Source: an uncultured Lachnospiraceae bacterium
GTDB lineage: Bacteria > Bacillota > Clostridia > Lachnospirales > Lachnospiraceae
Direction: 5' to 3'
Length of the DNA stretch: 33,694 bases
Assembly: GCA_947623805.1 (NCBI GenBank)
Contig: CANQHZ010000037.1
Location: forward strand, 1 to 33,694
Shown one piece after another: positions 18,463 to 26,235 of the stretch. How positions within the stretch are numbered: the stretch's first letter is position 1; each line of letters opens with the position of its first letter. The notes under the pieces are model-generated. The model saw only the letters and a list, made by a program, of their open reading frames with translations. It was not told where the DNA came from and made no database searches. Position numbers and translations under genes: made by a program.

Positions 18463-18590
18463 GAAAGGTGTTCTAAGCCGTCCGAATTTAGTCAAAATAT
18501 ATAAAATCGCAGCTAGGTGCTGCTACGCAGCAAGATGCCGCTTATTTTATATATTTTGACTAAATTCTATGTTGTCGAATAGAGCTTCGT
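18463..18590 (+). repeat. Palindromic intergenic element, copy 3 (short form)
   Basis: Arms 18484-18506 and 18545-18567 are perfectly complementary over 23 bases, with GTC/GAC at the position where copy 2 has GGC/GCC. The first central hairpin is deleted. The second reads TGCTGC-TAC-GCAGCA, with the middle pair swapped relative to copy 2. It starts 10 bases after the holA stop, on the same strand. Confidence 0.9.
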
Positions 18591-18635
18591 GAATGTTTAA
18601 GTGCATTATTTATTTAATTAAAAGGAGGGATTATT

Positions 18636-18809
18636 ATGCTTCCCAAAGACCCGGCGATGCTTTTGAGCTTTTTAAATCTAAAGCTGCGTGATTTTTATCC
18701 GAGCCTTGACGCGTTGTGTGAGGATATGGATGTTGATGAGAAGGCTGTGATTGCGGCACTCGAAACTATAGATTATCACTACGACAGCGATAAAAACCAA
18801 TTTGTTTGA
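18636..18809 (+). CDS. DUF4250 family small protein
   Basis: 57 residues, beginning MLPKDPAMLLSFLNLKLRDF and ending YDSDKNQFV. I recognise the pattern as DUF4250, a small conserved protein family of Clostridia with unknown function. The middle (SLDALCEDMDVDEKAVIAALETI) looks like a short helix-turn-helix-like helical unit. AAGGAGGG lies 7 bases before the ATG, a strong site that supports a real gene despite the size. It sits between repeat copy 3 and the convergent deacetylase gene; no promoter of its own is obvious, so it may be read from holA if the repeat does not stop transcription. Confidence 0.85.
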   Translation: MLPKDPAMLLSFLNLKLRDFYPSLDALCEDMDVDEKAVIAALETIDYHYDSDKNQFV

Positions 18810-18849
18810 CACGCTGCACATCAGCATACTGCATAATTTATATATCACA

Positions 18850-19545
18850 CTAATCAAAAAGAATTTCATCCACAGTCACAAAACTGTATCCTTGTCGTGT
18901 AAGCTCATCAATAATCATCAGAGCCGCACTCACAGATGAGGCATAGTAGTCGTGCAGGAGGATAATGTCGTTTTCTTCAGCTTCTCGTATGACAGAGCGC
19001 GCTACCTTTGATGCGTTTGACGTGCACCAGTCAAGCGGGTCGATGCTCCAAAGGACAGGAAACATATTAAGCTCATTTTCAAGCGCCTTATCCCACAAAC
19101 CGTATGGTGGGCGGACATACTGCAGCTCCTCGCCTGTGATTTCTCTTACTATTTCGCTTGTTTGAACAAGCTCATTCTTGAATTTTTCGCGGTTGTCATC
19201 AGTGAGCTGTATATGGCTGTAAGTGTGATTGCCGATAAGGTGCCCCTCGTCATGCATGCGCTTTATAATGTCGGGACACTGTTCAGCGTGTTCTCCTGTG
19301 ACAAAAAATGTCGCTTTTATGCCGCGCTCTTTTAAGCCGTCAAGCAGCTTTTTAGTGTAGACAGGATGCGGTCCGTCGTCAAATGTAATCGCTATGCGTT
19401 TTATCTCGTCGGTATCGGAAGATATTGTCGCGTAGAGCTTAGCCTGCCTGCCGAGAGCAGATAGCGCGAGGATAAAACACAGCGCATATAAAATGCTGAA
19501 AGCTTTATTTTTCATAACTGAAATGGATTTCGCAGATGTTTTCAT
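18850..19545 (-). CDS. Polysaccharide deacetylase (NodB/CE4 family), membrane-anchored or secreted
   Basis: 231 residues. A hydrophobic segment (about 16-32) forms a signal peptide or anchor, so the catalytic domain lies outside. CE4 motifs are all present: TFDDGPHP (54-61, D56-D57), GNHTYSH (105-111, metal His 107 and 111), RPPYG (145-149), DPLDW (169-173) and ILLHD (195-199). It should remove acetyl groups from peptidoglycan or another N-acetylated glycan; the PdaA/PdaB group of sporulating bacteria is a possible relative. An alternative start at residue 11 (MKNKAF) would suit the signal peptide equally; neither has a good ribosome binding site. Divergent from the epimerase gene. Confidence 0.88.
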   Translation of the reverse strand: MKTSAKSISVMKNKAFSILYALCFILALSALGRQAKLYATISSDTDEIKRIAITFDDGPHPVYTKKLLDGLKERGIKATFFVTGEHAEQCPDIIKRMHDEGHLIGNHTYSHIQLTDDNREKFKNELVQTSEIVREITGEELQYVRPPYGLWDKALENELNMFPVLWSIDPLDWCTSNASKVARSVIREAEENDIILLHDYYASSVSAALMIIDELTRQGYSFVTVDEILFD

Positions 19546-19652
19546 ATTATTATATGCGGAAAACTATGGAAATGGTACAGAAAATAAAGTATAATTGTGA
19601 GAGACATATAAACTTTAAAATAGCCGCGCAGGCTGTGGAAATGAGGTAAAAA

Positions 19653-20723
19653 ATGCTTGAAAAAAATATAGGACTTGCAGGGAAAACAATATTTGTGACA
19701 GGAGTGTCAGGTTTTATAGGTTCAAACCTTGCACTGTCGCTTTTAAAAAGCTTTGAAAATGTCAGAATCATTGGCATTGATAACATGAATGATTATTACG
19801 ATGTATCATTAAAGGAATTTCGTTTAAGGCAAATTTATGAGCTTGAAAAGACCGTGAGCGGCTGCTTTGAATTTATAAAGGGGAATATCGCGGATAAGCC
19901 TGAAATACACAGAATATTTTCCGAATACAAGCCGCAGATAGTCGTAAACCTTGCGGCGCAGGCGGGCGTACGCTACAGCATAGAAAATCCTGACGCGTAT
20001 ATTGAGGCAAATCTAATCGGTTTCTACAATATACTTGAAGCATGTCGCCACAGCTATGACGGAGGTGCGTCAGGCGTGGAGCACTTAGTCTACGCAAGCT
20101 CGTCATCAGTTTATGGCAGCAATAAAAAAATCCCATATTCCACAGATGACAAGGTGGACAATCCCGTATCGCTCTACGCCGCGACAAAAAAGTCAAACGA
20201 GCTTTTGGCGCACGCGTATTCAAAGCTTTACGGCATACCGTCAACAGGACTTCGCTTTTTCACGGTTTACGGTCCCGCGGGGCGTCCTGATATGGCGTAT
20301 TTTGGCTTTACAAACAAGCTTGTAAAAAATGAGACGATAAAGATTTTTAATTACGGGAACTGTAAGCGGGATTTTACTTATATTGACGATATAGTGACAG
20401 GAATTACAGCGGTCATGCAGTGTTCGCCGCAGCCAAATGATGACGGCGTCAAATATAAGGTGTATAATATCGGCAACAATCAGCCCGAAAATCTCCTTGA
20501 TTTTGTGGAGATACTGCAGGACGAGCTGAAACGCGCAAAGGTGCTGCCGCAGGACTATGATTTTGAGGCGCATAAGGAGCTTGTAGGTATGCAGCCGGGC
20601 GACGTGGAGATTACTTATGCGGACGTAAGCGAGCTCGAACACGACTTTGGATTTAAGCCCTCGACAAGTCTGCGTGACGGTCTGCGCAGCTTCGCGGAGT
20701 GGTACAGGGAATTTTACGGATAA
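19653..20723 (+). CDS. NAD-dependent epimerase/dehydratase, UDP-glucuronate 4-epimerase-like
   Basis: 356 residues of the extended SDR family. NAD-binding motif GVSGFIGS (17-24), catalytic Y176 and K180 in YAATK, and the sugar-nucleotide part RFFTVYGPAGRPDMA, which is typical of UDP-glucuronate 4-epimerases (GAE type) that make UDP-galacturonate. That supplies building blocks for capsule or exopolysaccharide. Other UDP-sugar epimerases cannot be excluded. GAGGT lies before the start. It is divergent from the deacetylase gene and 73 bases upstream of the aminopeptidase gene; no polysaccharide cluster is attached here. Confidence 0.88.
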   Translation: MLEKNIGLAGKTIFVTGVSGFIGSNLALSLLKSFENVRIIGIDNMNDYYDVSLKEFRLRQIYELEKTVSGCFEFIKGNIADKPEIHRIFSEYKPQIVVNLAAQAGVRYSIENPDAYIEANLIGFYNILEACRHSYDGGASGVEHLVYASSSSVYGSNKKIPYSTDDKVDNPVSLYAATKKSNELLAHAYSKLYGIPSTGLRFFTVYGPAGRPDMAYFGFTNKLVKNETIKIFNYGNCKRDFTYIDDIVTGITAVMQCSPQPNDDGVKYKVYNIGNNQPENLLDFVEILQDELKRAKVLPQDYDFEAHKELVGMQPGDVEITYADVSELEHDFGFKPSTSLRDGLRSFAEWYREFYG

Positions 20724-20796
20724 TATTGGTTATAGGGGGCCATTGCGGCTCCTTAATAATATATTGACATGTTTAAAGAAATGGGGGAAATAAGAT

Positions 20797-22191
20797 ATGA
20801 AAAAAGAAAGTCTGTGGCTTGGAAAAGCAAAGGAAAACAGCGATGAACTGGACAAAATTTGTGAGCTCTATAAGAAGTGTCTTGATGAGGGAAAGACAGA
20901 ACGGGAATGTGTGACGCTTGCCGTAAAGATGGCAAAGGAGAAAGGATACAAGGAGCTGTACGGTGCGATTGAGGCGGGCGAGGAGCTCAAAGCGGGCGAT
21001 AAGCTTTATACGGTTCAGATGAACAAGAGCATTGCGCTGTTTGTGCTTGGCAAAAAGCCGGTTTCCGCAGGAATGAATATTCTCGGCGCGCATATCGATT
21101 CGCCGAGGCTTGATGTGAAGCAGAATCCGCTTTATGAAAAAGAGGGCTTTGCATATTTTGATACGCATTATTACGGGGGCATCAAAAAATACCAGTGGAC
21201 GGCTGTGCCGCTTGCAATTCACGGCGTAGTGGCAAAGAAAGATGGGACTTGTGTTGACATATGTATTGGTGAAAATGAAGACGAGCCCGTATTTGTAATT
21301 ACGGATTTGCTGGTGCACTTGGCGGGCAAGCAGCTTGACAAGAAAGCGACAGAGGTGGTGACAGGCGAGAACCTTGACATTCTTATCGGCAATTGTCCAT
21401 TGGATTCGGACGAGGAGCTTGAAAAAGAGGAAAAGGAAAATATCAGGGCGAATATGCTTAAAATATTAAAGGAAGCATATGACATTGAGGAGGAAGATTT
21501 TCTCTCGGCGGAGCTTGAGATTGTGCCCGCGGGCAAGGCACGTGATTTGGGGTTTGACAGGAGTATGATTTTGGCATATGGGCAGGATGACAGGATATGT
21601 GCGTTTACCTCGCTTTTTGCCATGCTTGATGTTGAAAATCCCGAGATGACGGCATGCTGCCTGCTTGTGGACAAGGAGGAGATTGGCAGCGTTGGCGCTA
21701 CAGGCATGCAGTCGAGATTTTTTGAAAATGTTGTCGCAGAGCTTATAGCGGCTACGGAGGGCGAGTCACAGCTCCTTGTGAGAAGGGCGCTTGCGAGGTC
21801 AAGAATGCTTTCATCAGACGTAAGCGCAGGCTATGATCCGCTTTATGCAGACGTGTTTAACAAAAATAACGCGGCATTTTTGTCCAAGGGCATTTCGTTT
21901 AATAAATATACAGGCGCGCGCGGCAAGAGCGGTTCCAATGATGCCAACGCGGAGTATATCGCGCAGCTTAGAAAGGTTATGGACGAGGCGGAGGTCTCAT
22001 ACCAGTTTTCAGAGCTTGGCAGCGTTGACGCAGGCGGCGGCGGCACGATTGCGTATATCATGGCTAAGTACGGCATGAATGTGATCGACAGCGGAGTGGC
22101 AGTGCTGAATATGCATGCGCCGTATGAGATCAGCAGCAAGGCTGATGTATATGAGGCAGTAAGGGGCTACAGGGCATTTCTGAAATGGTAA
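20797..22191 (+). CDS. M18 family aminopeptidase
   Basis: 464 residues. A cytoplasmic dinuclear-zinc aminopeptidase of the aspartyl-aminopeptidase/ApeB family. Metal and catalytic residues by motif: H99 and D101 in GAHIDSP, D264-D265 in YGQDDR, E294-E295 in DKEEIGS, a late Asp in SSDVSAGYDP and H440 in NMHAPYE. Such enzymes release N-terminal residues, often acidic or hydrophobic, during peptide turnover. GGGGGAAA precedes the ATG. Followed by a strong terminator, so it is either alone or the end of the epimerase transcript. A weak six-pair GC hairpin (about 20735-20751) without a T-run lies between the two. Confidence 0.92.
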   Translation: MKKESLWLGKAKENSDELDKICELYKKCLDEGKTERECVTLAVKMAKEKGYKELYGAIEAGEELKAGDKLYTVQMNKSIALFVLGKKPVSAGMNILGAHIDSPRLDVKQNPLYEKEGFAYFDTHYYGGIKKYQWTAVPLAIHGVVAKKDGTCVDICIGENEDEPVFVITDLLVHLAGKQLDKKATEVVTGENLDILIGNCPLDSDEELEKEEKENIRANMLKILKEAYDIEEEDFLSAELEIVPAGKARDLGFDRSMILAYGQDDRICAFTSLFAMLDVENPEMTACCLLVDKEEIGSVGATGMQSRFFENVVAELIAATEGESQLLVRRALARSRMLSSDVSAGYDPLYADVFNKNNAAFLSKGISFNKYTGARGKSGSNDANAEYIAQLRKVMDEAEVSYQFSELGSVDAGGGGTIAYIMAKYGMNVIDSGVAVLNMHAPYEISSKADVYEAVRGYRAFLKW

Positions 22192-22245
22192 AAACTTGGA
22201 AAAGCGGGATTGGCTCAATAATAAAAGATTGATTTATTAAAAACA

Positions 22246-22291
22246 AAGCGGATATAATGCCCTGTGCATAATGGCATATATCCGCTTTTTG
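22246..22291. terminator. Strong bidirectional terminator
   Basis: AAAGCGGATAT (22246-22256) pairs with ATATCCGCTTT, with more pairing inside (ATGCC/GGCAT) and TTTTT at 22287-22291. It separates the aminopeptidase from the convergent cyclase gene. Confidence 0.9.
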
Positions 22292-22306
22292 TGTAAAGCC
22301 CTTCGC

Positions 22307-24028
22307 CTATTTTATCTGCTCGCCTGAAAAAATCCAGATGGTTTCCTCAATGTCTTCGGTCTGTTCGCCCTGGTTTATTATGCGCAGGTACATCTTGCTC
22401 CCGTCAACCTTCAAGTATGAAAAGGAAACAACCTTTTCATTTTTCAGCTTTTCCGTGAGGCGCTTATAGTCAAGCACCTCTTTAAATGCGCCATAATATT
22501 CCCATTTGACGTATTTCTGGATATAAAGCTGCATCGCCTTGCTGTAGCAGTAGTCGGTTTCCTCTATCAGCTCAAGAAAATAATACGGAATATAAATGTG
22601 CTGTAGTGTGTCCTGTTTCAGATTTACGAAGTAAACCCCGTTGTACCTGTCGGAAATCAAGTTCAGAAAACGGTCGGCGTATTTCTTTTCCGTCAGCGTC
22701 TTTTCAAGCTCCTCATTCAATTTACGTCTTTTTCTCTGGTCGCCGTTGTTTTTGTAATAGTTTTCCTTGTCAGCGCGCATGGCAAGCTCGGCGGCGCCGA
22801 CAATCTTATGTATGGGCAGCTCGCTCTTTCCGCTCTCGATGCCTGCGGAAATTTCGTAGTTGTCCCGTATGAGATCCTCCCTAACCCTGCTTATGATGTG
22901 CTCGACGCTGCTTTTGGAAAGCCTGCTGCTGAGCACGATAAACTCGTCTCCGCCAACCCTGTACACTAATTCGTTGGGGAAATATTTTTTTAAGGTGTCG
23001 GCTACTGCGCACAGCATATCGTCGCCCTTTTCATGACCGAGCTTATTGTTCAGCTCGTGAAGCCCGTTGACATCTATGTAGCAGGCGGTCAGATGGGAAA
23101 TCTCGCCTTTTGACATTTCTTTGATATCTTCATTGTATTTGTGGCGGTTGTACAGTCTGGTAAGCGCGTCTCTGTGGTATTCATCGAGTATCGCCTCGCG
23201 GCTGCGCTTTTCTTTAAGGTAATCGTCATGTATATCCCGCACATACAAAATCAGTATCTGGTTGTCGTTAGTGTATTCGATGCTCGGAATCAGTTCGATC
23301 TGCACCCAGCGCCAGTTGTCATTAATCCTGCGCCTGTAACGGCAGCTCTGCACTCCGCTGTTATTTTCACGGAAAAATATGCGCAGCCTGTCAATGTCTG
23401 TAAATTCCTTATACGAATCGGCATCGTCAATGTACACATAACCGTTGTCCGCAAACTGCTGCCACCAGTCAGTGATTTTTTCCAGATGTTTAAATTTGCC
23501 GCGCTCATCTTCAGAGGCCTTGATTACCTGAAAAGTGTCGCTGGTAAGATTTATTTTCAGGATTTTATAGTATATTGTAGAGAGCGCGGAAAGCGCGTCA
23601 ACCATAGCAGTAGTCTCGGTATCAGCGCTCTGCCAGTAAAAAAGCACCCACGGATTGTCGAGCGAAAATTCGTTTGAGATAACGATGCCGAAAGTCATCC
23701 AGATATAGCCCTTGTGCGTCTTACGCTTATAGCTCTGGACAATGCGCCTGTCGCCGTCGTCGAATATTCTTTTTTTCACGTATTCGGGATTTGAATATTT
23801 CAGATAGTCAGCCGCGTATTCTGATGATATCAGATTGTTGGAAACCTGTTTTTCGATATATTTGTAGATGCTTGAAATATTTTCAAAGCCGTCTTCCTTC
23901 ATTATTGTGTCGTATTTGAGAAATTCATATTCCCCAGTCAGAACATTTACCTTGGCGAGTTTAAGAAAGTTGTCAAGCAGCGTATTTTTTACAAAAGAAT
24001 ACGTCGTATCGCCTATGACTTTATCCAT
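22307..24028 (-). CDS. Diguanylate cyclase with flanking PAS-like sensor domains
   Basis: 573 residues, no membrane segment. A long N-terminal sensory part (about 1-275), the second half PAS-like (WRWVQIELIPSIEY and LYVRDIHDDYLKEK), leads to a GGDEF domain (about 280-430): DALTRLYNRHKY, YIDVNGLHELNNKLGHEKGD and intact RVGGDEF (357-363). Catalysis of c-di-GMP synthesis from GTP is therefore expected. The inhibitory RxxD I-site that would precede GGDEF is not present (FPNE there). An unusual extra C-terminal domain (about 440-573), also PAS-like, follows. GGAGG lies 7 bases before the start. It stands alone, divergent from the hydrogenase operon. Together with the EAL protein at 15584-17260 the window holds both c-di-GMP activities. 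Confidence 0.9.
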   Translation of the reverse strand: MDKVIGDTTYSFVKNTLLDNFLKLAKVNVLTGEYEFLKYDTIMKEDGFENISSIYKYIEKQVSNNLISSEYAADYLKYSNPEYVKKRIFDDGDRRIVQSYKRKTHKGYIWMTFGIVISNEFSLDNPWVLFYWQSADTETTAMVDALSALSTIYYKILKINLTSDTFQVIKASEDERGKFKHLEKITDWWQQFADNGYVYIDDADSYKEFTDIDRLRIFFRENNSGVQSCRYRRRINDNWRWVQIELIPSIEYTNDNQILILYVRDIHDDYLKEKRSREAILDEYHRDALTRLYNRHKYNEDIKEMSKGEISHLTACYIDVNGLHELNNKLGHEKGDDMLCAVADTLKKYFPNELVYRVGGDEFIVLSSRLSKSSVEHIISRVREDLIRDNYEISAGIESGKSELPIHKIVGAAELAMRADKENYYKNNGDQRKRRKLNEELEKTLTEKKYADRFLNLISDRYNGVYFVNLKQDTLQHIYIPYYFLELIEETDYCYSKAMQLYIQKYVKWEYYGAFKEVLDYKRLTEKLKNEKVVSFSYLKVDGSKMYLRIINQGEQTEDIEETIWIFSGEQIK

Positions 24029-24246
24029 AATAATCCTCCATACCGTTTTAGTGGTTCAAATAGATATGAAAAACGCTGTGTTCGCTTACAATATCAATTA
24101 TTGTTTATACCTTCATAAGCATCAGTTTATCACAATGCTTTGTCAAAGTCAATAAATGCGCTGAAAATAGCTGTGCTGAAAATAGCAGGTGCTTGTGCAG
24201 AATAATGCAAAAGCAGCTGTGCAGATATTGATTAATAAAAAAGAAA
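24029..24246. other. Divergent intergenic region upstream of the hydrogenase operon
   Basis: No gene is seen in 24029-24402. The part nearest the cyclase holds its GGAGG site. A tandem duplication sits at 24160-24189, and the regulatory sites for the hydrogenase operon begin at 24247. Confidence 0.6.
24160..24189. repeat. Two-copy tandem repeat, 15-base period
   Basis: GCTGAAAATAGCTGT (24160-24174) is followed directly by GCTGAAAATAGCAGG (24175-24189), 13 of 15 identical. No function is apparent. Confidence 0.6.
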
Positions 24247-24264
24247 TTGTCTATAAAATAACAA
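24247..24264. promoter_or_regulatory. Candidate Rex operator
   Basis: TTGTCTATAAAATAACAA matches the clostridial Rex consensus TTGTTAA-N4-TTAACAA at 11 of 14 defined positions. It lies three bases upstream of the -35 box. Rex represses fermentation and hydrogen genes when NADH is low. Confidence 0.4.
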
Positions 24265-24267
24265 TTA

Positions 24268-24296
24268 TTGTCATTTTGCGCATTTCAGTGTAAAAT
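24268..24296 (+). promoter_or_regulatory. Sigma-A promoter of the hydrogenase operon
   Basis: TTGTCA (24268-24273), 17-base spacer, TAAAAT (24291-24296). Predicted transcription start is near 24303, so the in-frame ATG at 24268 cannot be the start of the first gene. Confidence 0.65.
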
Positions 24297-24299
24297 AAA

Positions 24300-24315
24300 A
24301 TGTAAGAGCTTACAT
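24300..24315. promoter_or_regulatory. Perfect palindrome at the predicted transcription start
   Basis: ATGTAAG-AG-CTTACAT, 7-bp arms, overlaps the expected +1. Its position suits a repressor operator; the regulator is unknown. Confidence 0.35.
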
Positions 24316-24402
24316 ACCCGTATTTGCGCCGTGTTTGGGCTGAGCCTGCGGTATGGTATGTGGCTGTGGCGTTTTAAAATATTTTATATTAGGAGGTTAA
24401 TA

Positions 24403-26235
24403 ATGAGCAGACTTGAAATTCCCGTGCCTGATAAAGCGCAGACAGTGGTAGAGCAGCTTTATAAGGACTTGGAGAGAAGGATCGAGGCAAGCCCGCTGGG
24501 ATTATGTCCGATAGATATGACAAAGGCTTTCTTGGAGCTCTGCCATGCGCAGACCTGCGGAAAGTGCGTGCCGTGCCGCGTCGGGCTGAAACAACTGAAA
24601 AACATGATTGCAGACGTGCTTGACGGCAAGGCGACAATGGAGACTCTTGACGAGATGAAGGAGACGGCGGTTTCCATTATGGAGACGGCGGACTGCGCGA
24701 TTGGCTATGAGGCGGCAAATATGGTTTATAAAGGGCTCATCGGCTTTTATGACGAGTATGTGTCGCATATCGAGCTTGGCAGATGCAACTGTACATACAA
24801 GCAGCCCGTGCCGTGCGTGTCGCTGTGTCCCGCGGGCGTGGACATACCTGGCTATATCGCGCTTGTGCTTGAAGGACGCTATCAGGACGCTATCAGGCTT
24901 ATCAGGAAGGACAATCCTTTCCCCACGACCTGCGGCTTTATATGCGAGCATCCCTGCGAGGCGAGGTGCCGCAGAAATATGGTTGACGATGCCATTAATA
25001 TCCGCGGCTTAAAGCGCATGGCGGCAGATTTGGCGGGAAAAGTCGCGCCTCCCGCGTGCGAACCCTCTACAGGCAAGAAGGTTGCCATCGTGGGCGGAGG
25101 CCCAGGCGGTTTGAGCGCTGCTTATTATTTACAGCTTATGGGGCATCAGGTGGTAGTATATGAGATGCTGCCAAAGCTTGGCGGCATGCTGCGCTACGGC
25201 ATTCCCAACTACCGCCTGCCAAAAGACAGGCTTGACGACGACATAAACGCCATTTTGGAGACGGGCGTACAGGTAAAGCATGGTCTTAGGATAGGCATAG
25301 ATATCACGATAAATGAGCTAAGAGAGCAATATGACGCTGTGCTCATCACTATCGGCGCAAGCACGGACAAAAAGCTCGGCATAGACGGCGAGGACGCAAA
25401 CGGAGTAATTTCCGCTGTCAAGTTCCTGCGCGACGTCGGAAAGGACGCGGCTATAGACCTCAAAGGGCAGGAGGTATGCGTAGTCGGCGGCGGCAACGTG
25501 TCAATGGACGCTGTCAGGACTGCTGTAAGGCTTGGCGCGAAGAAGGTCAGCATTGTGTACCGCAGGCGCGTCGCTGATATGACGGCGCTGCATGACGAGA
25601 TAGAAGGCGCGATAGCCGAGGGTGTGGAGGTGCAGACGCTCAAAGCGCCAGTGAGAATAGAGACAGACGGCGACAACAACGTCAAGGGACTGTGGGTACA
25701 GCCGCAGATGATTAGCGAGATAAAGGGAGGGCGCGCGAGCGTCAAGTCTACGGGCGAGCCAGAGGTGCTTCTGCCCTGCACTACCGTGATAGTGGCTATC
25801 GGTCAGGATATCGAGTCAAAGCACTTTGCGGACGCGGGCGTGCCTGTAAACAGAGGAGTGATTCAGACGGGAAGGAATGCGGGCTTTGATTTGCTGCCGG
25901 GCGTATTTGCGGGCGGCGACTGCGCGACGGGACCTGCTACCGTTATCAAGGCGATAGGCGCGGCTAAGGTTATCGCGGCAAATATTGACGAGTACCTTGG
26001 TTTCCACCATATCATACAGAGCGGCGTGGAGGTGCCGCAGCCAAATCTCGCGGACAGAAATCCGTGCGGGCGCGTGAATATGACAGAGCGCGAGGCGTGC
26101 GAGAGGATATGCGACTTTGAAGGCGTAGAGCTGCCTATGACGGAAGCGGAGTGCAAGCAGGAGGCATCAAGGTGCTTACGCTGCGATCATTTTGGATATG
26201 GAGTATTTAAAGGAGGGCGCAAAACATTATGGTAA
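24403..26235 (+). CDS. NuoF-type Fe-S domain fused to GltD-like FAD/NAD(P) oxidoreductase
   Basis: 610 residues. Residues 1-125 match only the C-terminal 4Fe-4S domain of NuoF/HydB (CGKCVPC, C52, C55, C58, then C98 in DCAIGY), without the FMN/NADH-binding part. Residues 125-610 are GltD/NfnL-like: cysteines for two Fe-S clusters (PCVSLCPAG, then CGFICEHPCEARC at 177-189), an FAD loop VAIVGGGPGG (227-236), an NAD(P) loop VCVVGGGNVSMD, and GGDCATGPATV near the end. It should pass electrons between NAD(P)H and the hydrogenase encoded next, with which it overlaps by 7 bases. GGAGG precedes the ATG at 24403; an in-frame start at 24268 lies on the promoter and is rejected. Whether it bifurcates electrons is open. 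Confidence 0.88.
   Translation: MSRLEIPVPDKAQTVVEQLYKDLERRIEASPLGLCPIDMTKAFLELCHAQTCGKCVPCRVGLKQLKNMIADVLDGKATMETLDEMKETAVSIMETADCAIGYEAANMVYKGLIGFYDEYVSHIELGRCNCTYKQPVPCVSLCPAGVDIPGYIALVLEGRYQDAIRLIRKDNPFPTTCGFICEHPCEARCRRNMVDDAINIRGLKRMAADLAGKVAPPACEPSTGKKVAIVGGGPGGLSAAYYLQLMGHQVVVYEMLPKLGGMLRYGIPNYRLPKDRLDDDINAILETGVQVKHGLRIGIDITINELREQYDAVLITIGASTDKKLGIDGEDANGVISAVKFLRDVGKDAAIDLKGQEVCVVGGGNVSMDAVRTAVRLGAKKVSIVYRRRVADMTALHDEIEGAIAEGVEVQTLKAPVRIETDGDNNVKGLWVQPQMISEIKGGRASVKSTGEPEVLLPCTTVIVAIGQDIESKHFADAGVPVNRGVIQTGRNAGFDLLPGVFAGGDCATGPATVIKAIGAAKVIAANIDEYLGFHHIIQSGVEVPQPNLADRNPCGRVNMTEREACERICDFEGVELPMTEAECKQEASRCLRCDHFGYGVFKGGRKTLW

Noticed and set aside
18573-18580. TTGTCGAA in repeat copies 2 and 3, resembling a Spo0A box
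   Set aside because: It belongs to the conserved flank of the repeat, lies at gene 3' ends, and is changed to TTATCGAA in copy 1. It is more likely part of the element than a regulator site.
7215-18590. CRISPR array
   Set aside because: The repeats are kilobases apart, are about 130-157 bases long, and have genes rather than spacers between them.
24268-24402. Extended start of the NuoF/GltD fusion gene
   Set aside because: The ATG at 24268 overlaps the -35 box of the predicted promoter; AGGAGG stands before the ATG at 24403.
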